Numbered from the stretch's first letter, positions 1-7,872 are shown. The stretch: 31,619 bases of DNA from G020348385 sp964580235 (GCA_964580235.1 CAZOJY010000028.1:1-31619), one strand, 5' to 3'. Numbers and translations are program-made. The notes: generated by a model from the sequence alone, not told the origin.

Positions 1-95
1 AATATCCTCCCTTCTCCTCGGCTGCCATCAGGAGATCCTGCTGGACATGATGGGGTGGAGGCGGCCGTAAAGGGGAAGATTCAGGATGAGATTTT
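1..95 (-). pseudogene. IS91-family transposase, C-terminal tail (boundary 1)
   Basis: Read on the minus strand, this encodes a proline-rich stretch followed by HHVQQDLLMAAEEKGGY. That matches the extreme C-terminus of IS91-family Y2 transposases (family ending of the type PPPH.VQQ.LLMAAEE..EYF, from memory). Upstream in this frame there are stop codons, so only about 30 codons remain. The stop codon would lie just outside the window. It marks the left edge of the tandem unit. Confidence 0.7.
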
Positions 96-158
96 CCCTA
101 CTTCTAGATCGTCAGAATTACAGGTGGAGTGTTTATATTATACAAACTAATTTTATAC

Positions 159-186
159 TTGCAATGTAATATAAAAAAAATATAAA
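159..186 (+). promoter_or_regulatory. Candidate promoter of brnTA, copy 1 (leaderless type)
   Basis: TTGCAA at 159-164, 16 bases, then TATAAA at 181-186, only 6 bases before the brnT ATG at 193. No Shine-Dalgarno sequence precedes the ATG, so transcription would start at or next to the start codon. The region is extremely AT-rich, which makes chance matches likely. Confidence 0.35.
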
Positions 187-192
187 ATAATT

Positions 193-492
193 ATGAAAAA
201 AGTACGTTTCGAATGGGACAGAAAAAAGGATTTAGCAAATTTTCGGAATCATGGAATTCCATTCAAAGAAGCAGAAACTGTTTTTTATGATGAAAATGCC
301 ATTGAATTCTATGACGAAGATCATTCTTTGAAGGAAATCCGCTTCTTGATGGTAGGATTGAGCTCAAGATTGAGGATATTACTTGTGAGCTATACGGTAA
401 TGGAAAGAAAAGATGATGATGTTATTAGAATAATTTCTTCGCGAAAAGCAACAAAAAATGAACAAAAGATCTATTTTGAGAGATTGATATGA
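193..492 (+). CDS. brnT: BrnT family type II toxin (copy 1)
   Basis: A 99-aa protein with the BrnT pattern: FEWD near the N-terminus, then NFRNHGIPFKEAETVFYD, an acidic DEDHS..EIRFLMVG segment, and IRIISSRKAT..E...Y near the end. BrnT proteins are RelE-fold ribonucleases that arrest translation and are neutralised by BrnA. Length is typical of the family. The stop overlaps the next start by four bases (ATGA at 489-492), which is the usual brnT-brnA coupling. There is no Shine-Dalgarno sequence. It looks intact and is duplicated identically at 5890-6189. Confidence 0.9.
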   Translation: MKKVRFEWDRKKDLANFRNHGIPFKEAETVFYDENAIEFYDEDHSLKEIRFLMVGLSSRLRILLVSYTVMERKDDDVIRIISSRKATKNEQKIYFERLI

Positions 493-713
493 AGAAAGAG
501 TACGATCTAGAAAAGATGAAAAGCAGAAAGAATCCTTATACAAAGCTTCTGAAAAAGCAGATAACGATCCGCTTGGATGATGGCACCATAGGATATTTCA
601 AAGAGCTTGCTCGAGAAACGGGATTCTCCTATCAGATGCTTATTAATCTATATCTGAAGGACTGTGCTGTGAATCATAAGAAGCCAAAAATTGAGTGGAT
701 TGAATCCCGTTGA
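489..713 (+). CDS. brnA: BrnA family antitoxin (copy 1)
   Basis: A 74-aa protein containing NPYTKLLKKQITIRLDD, then YFKELARETGFSYQMLINLYLKDC. This is the ribbon-helix-helix signature of BrnA/CopG-like antitoxins that bind DNA as dimers and repress their own operon. Start and toxin stop overlap by four bases, so translation is probably coupled. It looks intact. Its 3' end abuts the decayed HoxU-like gene on the opposite strand. Confidence 0.88.
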   Translation: MKKEYDLEKMKSRKNPYTKLLKKQITIRLDDGTIGYFKELARETGFSYQMLINLYLKDCAVNHKKPKIEWIESR

Positions 714-716
714 CTT

Positions 717-1180
717 CTACCGTGCGGAGAAGGCTTCGGTTAAAAAGAAAGCTGCCTGGATATACGATGTCGGACAGAGCTCGAAACATTCCTTACAGTT
801 AACACACTCCGCCGCGGCGATTTCCGGAATGAATCTTATCTCCCGTTTTGCTCCGCAGTCCACAAATCCAACAGCATTTTTCTTCTTGACCTCGGCACAG
901 TATCTCACACATAGACCAAAAAGAATGCAAAACGAGGACTCTTTTTCGAAACGGTCTTTGTCTGCTCCATACTCTTGAGCCAAATCCTGCAATTGGGGTG
1001 AATTCGGAGCATTCGGCATAAACCATGAGGTTTTAATTTCTCGTGAAAACAGAGCGTAGGAATAAATATATCGGCGCTTTGGGCTGCTTCCAGAACGGTC
1101 ATCCCTTCCGCCGCTTTCACTTCTTTTCCGTCTATCTGTATGATGATTTCACTTTTCTTTTTTTGCTTCGCCATGATCAT
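717..1180 (-). pseudogene. HoxU/NuoG-N-like 2Fe-2S / 4Fe-4S protein, degraded (copy 1)
   Basis: The first frame (from 1180, or more likely ATG 1174) encodes a 2Fe-2S ferredoxin domain: IDGKEVKAAEGMTVLEAA, then IPTLCFHEKLKPHGLCRM. The middle of the domain is then missing and the frame changes. The second frame (1019-717) carries LQDLAQEYGADKDRFE and the cluster-binding CILFGLCVRYC and CVNCKECFELCP. Comparison with HoxU/HndD-type proteins suggests loss of about 50 residues after the first cysteines and a second small deletion before CILFGLC, where a cluster Cys is now Phe. It would have passed electrons from the NuoF-like subunit (1177-2047) to a hydrogenase or similar enzyme. Not functional as it stands. 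Confidence 0.75.
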
Positions 1181-2047
1181 TTTCTCTTCTCTGCCGGGCT
1201 ATTTGTTTTTGCGATGTTGGCCTCGTACTCATCTCTGAAGTAACGCAGCGTGCATCAGGAGCGGGTCGGCAGCCGTTTTCCCTAACGCACACAAGGAAGC
1301 CGCTCCCGTTACCTCGGATATCTCCTCCAAAAGCTCGATGTCCCCCTCTCTTCCCTTTCCGTCACGAACATTGGTCACAATCTTAAGCATCTTCCTGCTG
1401 CCTTCACGACATGGGACGCATTTTCCGCACGACTCATCAGAGAGGAACTCGAGAAAATATCTGGTTACATCGACCATATCAGTATCCTCATCCAATACCA
1501 GCATGCTGCCGGCTCCTATCGAAGCCCCCAGTTTGGCCAGCTCATCGAAGTCCAATGGTGTGTCGATAAGGCTCTCGGGAATAGAACCTCCCATTGGCCC
1601 TCCAAAGTGGACTGCTTTGAGTTTTTTTCCATCGGGAATTCCACCGCCGATTCCGTAGACAATCTCTCTGATAGTGGTCCCAAAAGGCACTTCTGCGACC
1701 CCAGAATTCACGATATTACCGGATAAGGATACAACTTTAGTTCCCTTGCTCCGTTCTGTCCCGGTACCAGTATACCATTCGGAGCCCTTATTGATTATCA
1801 GGGGCACGTTAGCCCACATTTCCACATTGTTCAGGTCACTGGGCTTTCCCCAAATACCGCTTACCAAGGTGCGGATATATTTGGGTCTTGGCTCCGGGGG
1901 ATTTCCTTCAATCGGCCTCATCAGGGCGCTTGACTCTCCTGAAACGAATATCCCGATATCCAGATGCACCTCGACATAAAAGTCGAGGCCGGAGCCAAGG
2001 ATATTTTCACCTAAAAGACCGTATTCCTCCGCCTTTGCGAGGGCCAT
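1177..2047 (-). pseudogene. NuoF/HndC-like NADH-binding subunit, C-terminal half, frameshifted (copy 1)
   Basis: This is the C-terminal half of an FMN/NADH-binding diaphorase subunit: EEYGLLGENILGSG, an altered nucleotide-binding stretch (SGESSALMRPIEG), an SLBB-like region, then the 4Fe-4S site SDESCGKCVPCREGS and SLCALGKTA. The N-terminal half is absent; the upstream frame soon meets a stop. Near the end the main frame stops at 1229, but another frame continues with TLRYFRDEYEANI to a TGA at 1177-1179. That TGA overlaps the next gene's ATG by four bases, as expected of the original operon. Family length is about 540-600 aa, so roughly half remains. Confidence 0.8.
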
Positions 2048-2175
2048 GTCGACTTTGGTTTTTAAATCCTTTTTATCACGGAAGCCAGTCCATCATCGAG
2101 TGCTTCGGCCTTCAACCTATCTTCACCATTCGGTTTTGACCTAATCAGCACTCGATCTGCATTTCTGCCAATCAT

Positions 2176-2367
2176 CTATTTTGCTCTATTTTTAAACCAC
2201 TTGTCGATTTCTGATTTGTAGGCAAAAACCCTTGAACGTTTAGATTTTATATCGACTCGATACACAGGCAATCCCAATTCTTTCTCCCACTTAATGCATG
2301 TACTCACATCTCGGTTTATGAAGTTAGCAATCTCCTTCCAAGAATCTAATCTGTCTGTGGATTCCAC
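2176..2367 (-). CDS. Small helix-turn-helix protein (copy 1)
   Basis: A 63-aa protein beginning at GTG. It contains LDSWKEIANFINRDVSTC, WEKELGLPVYR and VFAYKSEIDKWFKNR, a winged-helix/excisionase-like DNA-binding domain. In Acidobacteriota and related phyla this domain usually forms the N-terminus of longer TPR or propeller proteins. Here it stands alone and ends in a proper stop, so it may be a free regulator or the leftover N-terminus of a longer protein. No convincing Shine-Dalgarno sequence is seen. Confidence 0.6.
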   Translation of the reverse strand: MESTDRLDSWKEIANFINRDVSTCIKWEKELGLPVYRVDIKSKRSRVFAYKSEIDKWFKNRAK

Positions 2368-2554
2368 AACGCTATCTTATTGGTTTCTATCAACCTTAAA
2401 TAGAGAAGAAACGCGTCTAAAAATTTAGTCTGCAAAAATCCTGATAAATTGAATACCACATATTGAATAAAATTGAATTAATGAGAAAAAAATGGGAAAA
2501 AAGCGACGGCTAGCATGAATTCTTGACATTCTTGGATCACGATCGACAGATTAT

Positions 2555-2770
2555 ATGTGTGAGGCAAAATATATAAGGAACAAAATCATTTTGGTGATGA
2601 TTATTTTAACAACAATAATTCCTAGCTTAACATACAGTTACAATTCTGAAAGCTCAGGATTAAAATCTGGATTTAGAGAAATAGAAAGCTCTTTACAAAA
2701 CGGAGTTTGCGACTTAATTTTATTATTGAATATGGAGCTTCTTTTCAGAGGGAATGATGAAGATTCCTAG
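2555..2770 (+). CDS. Hypothetical short protein with hydrophobic N-terminus (copy 1)
   Basis: A 71-aa frame with a signal-like start (charged residues, then IILVMIILTTIIPSLTYS) and a polar remainder. It overlaps the MauE-like gene start by 17 bases. A TTGACA lies at 2523-2528 but has no well-spaced -10, and no ribosome binding site precedes the ATG. It may be a real small secreted protein at the head of the cassette or a remnant. I do not recognise a family. Confidence 0.35.
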   Translation: MCEAKYIRNKIILVMIILTTIIPSLTYSYNSESSGLKSGFREIESSLQNGVCDLILLLNMELLFRGNDEDS

Positions 2771-3043
2771 AAAAATGAGAATCCCTAATTTTTTCTTTGC
2801 CATATCAAGATTATTGCTAGGAGGAGTTTTTGTTTATGCTAGTATTGACAAGATTGCTTTTCCCAATGAATTTTCAGGCGTAGTTGAAAATTACGAAATA
2901 CTCCCTTCCGTTTTAATAAAACCTGTGGCTGTTTTGATCAATCATCAATCTTGGCTACTTCGAATAGCACGTTGATTTTTCTGAGAGACTCTATATTGAT
3001 TTGCCTCGGAATATCCACCTTGGCACTTAGCAATAAATCATGA
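2754..3043 (+). pseudogene. MauE/DoxX-like membrane protein, internally deleted (copy 1)
   Basis: Starts at ATG 2754 or 2757 behind AGAGGG. The N-terminal part, FFFAISRLLLGGVFVYASIDKIAFP then FSGVVENYEILP, is the first transmembrane helix and loop of the MauE/DoxX family. These polytopic inner-membrane proteins act in disulfide or quinone chemistry. After about 62 residues the frame ends at 2975. Another frame then reads FLRDSILICLGI, which resembles the last helix of MauE, to a stop at 3041-3043. The central helices, about 60 residues, appear to be missing. It is followed 10 bases later by the redoxin gene. Confidence 0.65.
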
Positions 3044-3053
3044 GAGAGCAATA

Positions 3054-4045
3054 ATGAAAGAACTTCAGAAACAGAAATTTATTTTTTTCATTGCGCTAAT
3101 AATTATTATAAGTGCAGCTATTATCATAAAAAAGGAGAAGAGTTCTCAGCAATCACCATACCGTCTAGCTAAACTTCCCAATTTTAGGTCTGTTGACATA
3201 AAAGGAAGCGATGTCAAGAAAGCTGATTTTGAAGGGAAGAATTTATATATTCAATTCATCAATTCTCTCTTTCCACCTAATCTTTCTTTGTTTGAAACTG
3301 TTTATAATAATTGGGCTTCGGAAGATATATGCTTTATGGGCATCTTAAGCGATTCAAGCATCGTAGGTTATTTAGAAAAATTTTAAACCAATCGTGTTCT
3401 ATTTATCGAGAATGATTATAATAATCTGTGCTTAAGGTTCAATATCCATAACGAAAATGGATTTAACTTTCTTGTCGACAAAAACGGGATGATCGTAAAT
3501 GCCAGTCAAAATGATTTGGGATATGAGAGAGGACCCAAAATATTTCTTCAAAAACTAATAAAAGGAGATGCTTTTTCAATATCTGAATTATTAAACGACC
3601 GTGTTAATATTGCTGATACTCCATGGTTTTCTCAGGTGGGTGATTTCATCAAAAATCACAACAACAAGGAATATTTTATAATTCCCCCCTTTACAAAAAT
3701 ATGTGACTCATGTTCTGGGGCAACATCATTCAGGCTTTAAATATAATTGACAGAAACGAAGATGGATCTTTCATCATTTTATCAATTCTTAACAGGAATT
3801 TTGACAGAACAGATATTCCCAACTTAATAGCGCAATTAAAAATTTCCTACCCAGTAATAATTGCGAATGATAGATTAAACGCGAAATGGGATACGTTGAT
3901 AGAAAGATACAGAGAAGACTTTCTTACAGATGTGGTCTTTATGGTCGATAAATCAGGTGGAATTCTTAAAATCGCCCATAGAACATGTCAATGTTTTCCC
4001 TCTTTTTTTAAATTTGTAAATTCTTTAATAAAGGAGAGTAAATAG
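3054..4045 (+). pseudogene. Two-domain TlpA/thioredoxin-like protein, nonsense + frameshift (copy 1)
   Basis: The N-terminus is a signal anchor (FIFFIALIIIISAAIII). Domain 1 has the redoxin pattern LPNFRSVDIKG..V....FEGKNLYIQF and later FLVDKNGMIV. Domain 2 has a CxxC (KICDSC), a region reading VVFMVDKSGGILKIAH, and a final CQC. The frame is broken twice: an in-frame TAA at 3384-3386, after which the same frame resumes with TNRVLFIENDY, and a one-base shift near 3705-3722 at a G4 tract. Repaired, it would be about 330 aa. Such exported redoxins act on cysteines outside the cytoplasm. Its position between MauE-like and propeller genes recalls mauD. Confidence 0.65.
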
Positions 4046-4049
4046 TACA

Positions 4050-5165
4050 ATGAATTTAGTAAAAACCCTTTGCTTGATAATGTGTCTTTTATTTATAAGG
4101 CCTGCTAATTCTTATCCTCATATCCAGCAAATAGTACGAGATGCAAGAATGAGCAAAAAAGAATTAATAAAAATTTGGAGAGAATGGATGAAAAAATTTC
4201 CCATCCCGCAGGATGCTATCGAACTTGAGGTGAAGAAGTCGTTTCCTTCCGAAGATCTTGCTGAAAAAGGAATCTACCTCTGGCGACCTCTTGGGATGAC
4301 ATCCTTATCAAATGGGTATATTGTCGTTAATGATCAAAAAGCATCCCAGATTATTGTTTTTGATAGCAAAGGAATTTTTATACGAAAAATTGGGAGAAAA
4401 GGGCAAGGACCCGCTGAATTTGGAAATCCCTATACCCTGTCAGCCACTTCAAATTATATTGTTGTCGGTGATAATGGAAACATGAGAATAGATTTTTTTG
4501 ATTATCAAGGCAATTTTGTTAAAAGTTTCAAGACATTCAAGGCATATTTAGATATCGCAGCTAGCGAGGGAGGGATGATCTTTGCCGCCCCTATGAGAGT
4601 CAATCCAAAGTCCCCCTTAGTGGATGTTTTGGATGAAAACGGAGAAATGTTAAGATCCTTTGGAAAAGCAAGATATGGAGACAATGAATCCTCTTGGCAA
4701 ATCCCAAATTTTATCAAAATAAGGATAAGTGATAAAGATGAGTTGTTCATTGCTTACAAATCTTTTCCCCTTGTCTGCAAGTATTCGAAAGAAGGTAAAT
4801 TGCTTGCAAAATATGAGATCGAAAATGAAGTGATGAGGGAAAAGGAAAAAAGAAATTTAAATCTCCTTAATAAAGGAATAAGCCAAGGATTAATGAACGT
4901 CATATACTCGGTCTATGTAGCCAAAGACGGTTTTTATGTTCTCAGCGTTTTTCCTCGAGTAGAAATATTGGAATATGATGAAAATGGCAAACTCCGAAGC
5001 CATTTTTTTTATGAGCATACATATAAAAATGCTAATGTTTACTTCAACGATTTTTTAGTAGACGAAAATAATGTAAAGAGGACTTTTTACTTGTTAAAAA
5101 AGATGCCAGAGAACAAAATAGTTATTCTTCGGCCGAAGGGGATTTCAACCAATAAAAGGAGGTGA
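4050..5165 (+). CDS. Secreted six-bladed beta-propeller protein (copy 1)
   Basis: A 371-aa intact protein. It has a signal peptide (residues 1-21, cleavage near RPANSYP) and then repeated beta-propeller strands. The family marker is IRKIGRKGQGPAEFGNP, with repeats of the form ..V.D..G.....F.. (IIVFDSKGIFIRKIG, IDFFDYQGNFVKSF, VDVLDENGEMLRSFG, LEYDENGKL). This is the six-bladed propeller group common in Bacteroidota and Aminicenantes. The start has a good ribosome site (AAAGGAGAG) and lies 4 bases after the redoxin gene. Its stop is embedded in the ribosome site of the Cys-rich peptide gene. The substrate is unknown; a role beside a Cys-rich peptide is inferred from context. Confidence 0.8.
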   Translation: MNLVKTLCLIMCLLFIRPANSYPHIQQIVRDARMSKKELIKIWREWMKKFPIPQDAIELEVKKSFPSEDLAEKGIYLWRPLGMTSLSNGYIVVNDQKASQIIVFDSKGIFIRKIGRKGQGPAEFGNPYTLSATSNYIVVGDNGNMRIDFFDYQGNFVKSFKTFKAYLDIAASEGGMIFAAPMRVNPKSPLVDVLDENGEMLRSFGKARYGDNESSWQIPNFIKIRISDKDELFIAYKSFPLVCKYSKEGKLLAKYEIENEVMREKEKRNLNLLNKGISQGLMNVIYSVYVAKDGFYVLSVFPRVEILEYDENGKLRSHFFYEHTYKNANVYFNDFLVDENNVKRTFYLLKKMPENKIVILRPKGISTNKRR

Positions 5166-5171
5166 TAAGCC

Positions 5172-5403
5172 ATGTCTGCCAAGGCAAAAAAAAATGCTTG
5201 TCTTATTTTCTGCCGTACTTCTGTTTGCGGCTGTAGGAATTATTACAGCAACAGATTGGTCTTGCTATGATGCCTGCACTGGTTGTACATTGTATTGTGA
5301 TGAACCTCATGAAATCACGGAATGTTGCGGAGAGTGTGAACATAGTTCGGGATCGCCTGTTTATTGTTGTTACCCATCACAAGGCTGTCGTCTAGACATA
5401 TGA
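5172..5403 (+). pseudogene. Secreted 10-cysteine peptide, frameshifted at an A9 tract (copy 1)
   Basis: A strong ribosome site (AGGAGGTGA, overlapping the propeller stop) precedes ATG 5172. Its frame starts MSAKAKK and then leaves the real coding frame at nine A's (5186-5194). Removing one A joins it to the frame starting at 5194: a signal peptide (MLVLFSAVLLFAAVGIITA) and a mature part of about 50 residues with ten cysteines, including WSCYDACTGC, ECCGEC and YCCYPSQGC. An even number of cysteines and a signal peptide suggest a disulfide-rich exported product. The shift could be mutation, sequencing error, or slippage-based control. A terminator follows 15 bases after the stop. I recognise no named family. 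Confidence 0.6.
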
Positions 5404-5417
5404 CGGGATGAAAAAGG

Positions 5418-5449
5418 AGATGGCTTGTGCATGCCAAGCCATCTTTTTT
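5418..5449 (+). terminator. Rho-independent terminator of the cassette (copy 1)
   Basis: A perfect 10-bp stem (AGATGGCTTG / CAAGCCATCT, 5418-5427 and 5435-5444) with a 7-base loop runs straight into six T's (5444-5449). It lies just after the Cys-rich peptide gene and fits the end of the MauE-redoxin-propeller-peptide transcript. Confidence 0.85.
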
Positions 5450-5692
5450 CTTCAGCTAGTGTCTCCACTTTATCCGTCAATTGTTCTCTCCTAAATCTGC
5501 TCTGAGCGCTTGCAGCAAATCCCTCACAATTTTCCCCATTTTCCACCCACAGACATCCTGGAATAAAGGTATCACATCCAAACCAACAAGTTCGACTACT
5601 CCAAATGCAGCCCAATTCACCCGATGGCTCCAAATCTCCAGGTTCAAGATAGACTCCGCCCTCGAATAGAGAAAAAACAGCCGCAGAGGCTC
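5450..5692. other. Non-coding stretch beyond the transposase stop (copy 1)
   Basis: No convincing gene. Read on the minus strand this is the sequence just downstream of the IS91-type transposase stop at 5693-5695, where members of this family keep their replication origin (oriIS). A minus-strand frame runs through it but has no family resemblance. I see no strong hairpin here apart from the cassette terminator next door, so an origin is inference only. Confidence 0.35.
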
Positions 5693-5792
5693 TCAGAAAT
5701 ATTTCCCGCTCTCCTCGGCTGCCATCAGGACCTTCTGCTGGACATGATGGGGTGGAGGCGGCCGTAAAGGGGAAGATTCAGGATGAGATTTT
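5693..5792 (-). pseudogene. IS91-family transposase, C-terminal tail (boundary 2)
   Basis: On the minus strand it encodes the proline-rich stretch and HHVQQKVLMAAEESGKYF followed by TGA at 5693-5695. It is the same protein tail as at 1-95 but with several different codons (KV for DL, SGK for KGG). This short piece is all that separates the two unit copies. Confidence 0.7.
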
Positions 5793-5855
5793 CCCTACTT
5801 CTAGATCGTCAGAATTACAGGTGGAGTGTTTATATTATACAAACTAATTTTATAC

Positions 5856-5883
5856 TTGCAATGTAATATAAAAAAAATATAAA
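5856..5883 (+). promoter_or_regulatory. Candidate promoter of brnTA, copy 2
   Basis: Same TTGCAA, 16 bases, TATAAA arrangement as in copy 1, ending 6 bases before the brnT start codon. AT-rich surroundings make it tentative. Confidence 0.35.
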
Positions 5884-5889
5884 ATAATT

Positions 5890-6189
5890 ATGAAAAAAGT
5901 ACGTTTCGAATGGGACAGAAAAAAGGATTTAGCAAATTTTCGGAATCATGGAATTCCATTCAAAGAAGCAGAAACTGTTTTTTATGATGAAAATGCCATT
6001 GAATTCTATGACGAAGATCATTCTTTGAAGGAAATCCGCTTCTTGATGGTAGGATTGAGCTCAAGATTGAGGATATTACTTGTGAGCTATACGGTAATGG
6101 AAAGAAAAGATGATGATGTTATTAGAATAATTTCTTCGCGAAAAGCAACAAAAAATGAACAAAAGATCTATTTTGAGAGATTGATATGA
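5890..6189 (+). CDS. brnT: BrnT family type II toxin (copy 2)
   Basis: Protein identical to the copy at 193-492: a 99-aa RelE-fold ribonuclease toxin with the FEWD and IRIISSRKAT motifs. It overlaps brnA by four bases. Two identical toxin-antitoxin pairs in one array mean each antitoxin can neutralise either toxin. Confidence 0.9.
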   Translation: MKKVRFEWDRKKDLANFRNHGIPFKEAETVFYDENAIEFYDEDHSLKEIRFLMVGLSSRLRILLVSYTVMERKDDDVIRIISSRKATKNEQKIYFERLI

Positions 6190-6410
6190 AGAAAGAGTAC
6201 GATCTAGAAAAGATGAAAAGCAGAAAGAATCCTTATACAAAGCTTCTGAAAAAGCAGATAACGATCCGCTTGGATGATGGCACCATAGGATATTTCAAAG
6301 AGCTTGCTCGAGAAACGGGATTCTCCTATCAGATGCTTATTAATCTATATCTGAAGGACTGTGCTGTGAATCATAAGAAGCCAAAAATTGAGTGGATTGA
6401 ATCCCGTTGA
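6186..6410 (+). CDS. brnA: BrnA family antitoxin (copy 2)
   Basis: Protein identical to the copy at 489-713: 74 aa with the ribbon-helix-helix stretch QITIRLDD...YFKELARETG. It is translationally coupled to brnT through a four-base overlap and appears intact. Confidence 0.88.
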   Translation: MKKEYDLEKMKSRKNPYTKLLKKQITIRLDDGTIGYFKELARETGFSYQMLINLYLKDCAVNHKKPKIEWIESR

Positions 6411-6413
6411 CTT

Positions 6414-6877
6414 CTACCGTGCGGAGAAGGCTTCGGTTAAAAAGAAAGCTGCCTGGATATACGATGTCGGACAGAGCTCGAAACATTCCTTACAGTTAAC
6501 ACACTCCGCCGCGGCGATTTCCGGAATGAATCTTATCTCCCGTTTTGCTCCGCAGTCCACAAATCCAACAGCATTTTTCTTCTTGACCTCGGCACAGTAT
6601 CTCACACATAGACCAAAAAGAATGCAAAACGAGGACTCTTTTTCGAAACGGTCTTTGTCTGCTCCATACTCTTGAGCCAAATCCTGCAATTGGGGTGAAT
6701 TCGGAGCATTCGGCATAAACCATGAGGTTTTAATTTCTCGTGAAAACAGAGCGTAGGAATAAATATATCGGCGCTTTGGGCTGCTTCCAGAACGGTCATC
6801 CCTTCCGCCGCTTTCACTTCTTTTCCGTCTATCTGTATGATGATTTCACTTTTCTTTTTTTGCTTCGCCATGATCAT
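6414..6877 (-). pseudogene. HoxU/NuoG-N-like iron-sulfur protein, degraded (copy 2)
   Basis: Carries the same internal deletions and frame change as the copy at 717-1180. The 2Fe-2S domain start lies in one frame and the CVNCKECFELCP 4Fe-4S part in another. The shared lesions show that decay preceded duplication, or that the copies are an assembly artefact. Confidence 0.75.
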
Positions 6878-7744
6878 TTTCTCTTCTCTGCCGGGCTATT
6901 TGTTTTTGCGATGTTGGCCTCGTACTCATCTCTGAAGTAACGCAGCGTGCATCAGGAGCGGGTCGGCAGCCGTTTTCCCTAACGCACACAAGGAAGCCGC
7001 TCCCGTTACCTCGGATATCTCCTCCAAAAGCTCGATGTCCCCCTCTCTTCCCTTTCCGTCACGAACATTGGTCACAATCTTAAGCATCTTCCTGCTGCCT
7101 TCACGACATGGGACGCATTTTCCGCACGACTCATCAGAGAGGAACTCGAGAAAATATCTGGTTACATCGACCATATCAGTATCCTCATCCAATACCAGCA
7201 TGCTGCCGGCTCCTATCGAAGCCCCCAGTTTGGCCAGCTCATCGAAGTCCAATGGTGTGTCGATAAGGCTCTCGGGAATAGAACCTCCCATTGGCCCTCC
7301 AAAGTGGACTGCTTTGAGTTTTTTTCCATCGGGAATTCCACCGCCGATTCCGTAGACAATCTCTCTGATAGTGGTCCCAAAAGGCACTTCTGCGACCCCA
7401 GAATTCACGATATTACCGGATAAGGATACAACTTTAGTTCCCTTGCTCCGTTCTGTCCCGGTACCAGTATACCATTCGGAGCCCTTATTGATTATCAGGG
7501 GCACGTTAGCCCACATTTCCACATTGTTCAGGTCACTGGGCTTTCCCCAAATACCGCTTACCAAGGTGCGGATATATTTGGGTCTTGGCTCCGGGGGATT
7601 TCCTTCAATCGGCCTCATCAGGGCGCTTGACTCTCCTGAAACGAATATCCCGATATCCAGATGCACCTCGACATAAAAGTCGAGGCCGGAGCCAAGGATA
7701 TTTTCACCTAAAAGACCGTATTCCTCCGCCTTTGCGAGGGCCAT
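6874..7744 (-). pseudogene. NuoF/HndC-like subunit, truncated and frameshifted (copy 2)
   Basis: Same C-terminal half as at 1177-2047: SDESCGKCVPCREG 4Fe-4S site present, N-terminal half missing, and a frame change near the end. The shifted frame terminates on a TGA that overlaps the next gene's ATG by four bases. Confidence 0.8.
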
Positions 7745-7872
7745 GTCGACTTTGGTTTTTAAATCCTTTTTATCACGGAAGCCAGTCCATCATCGAGTGC
7801 TTCGGCCTTCAACCTATCTTCACCATTCGGTTTTGACCTAATCAGCACTCGATCTGCATTTCTGCCAATCAT

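Larger units (their letters stand above)
1..5697. repeat. Tandem 5697-bp unit, copy 1
   Basis: First of two head-to-tail copies. Every reading frame from 193 to 5403 recurs exactly 5697 bases later with the same protein sequence, and the nucleotide stretches I compared by eye (start, A9 tract, terminator) are the same. The unit starts and ends in the 3' tail of an IS91-family transposase. Because the window begins at the repeat edge, further copies upstream cannot be excluded. Shared frameshifts and stops mean the copies arose after the genes decayed, or that one sequence was assembled twice. Confidence 0.95.

Noticed and set aside
1338..2139. Plus-strand frames of 106, 101 and 83 aa
   Set aside because: Shadows of the NuoF-like coding sequence on the other strand; low-complexity Ser/Pro composition typical of antisense reading.
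3054..4045. Programmed frameshift in the redoxin gene
   Set aside because: There is both an in-frame stop and a separate shift about 330 bases later, without a good slippery heptamer; decay is the simpler reading.
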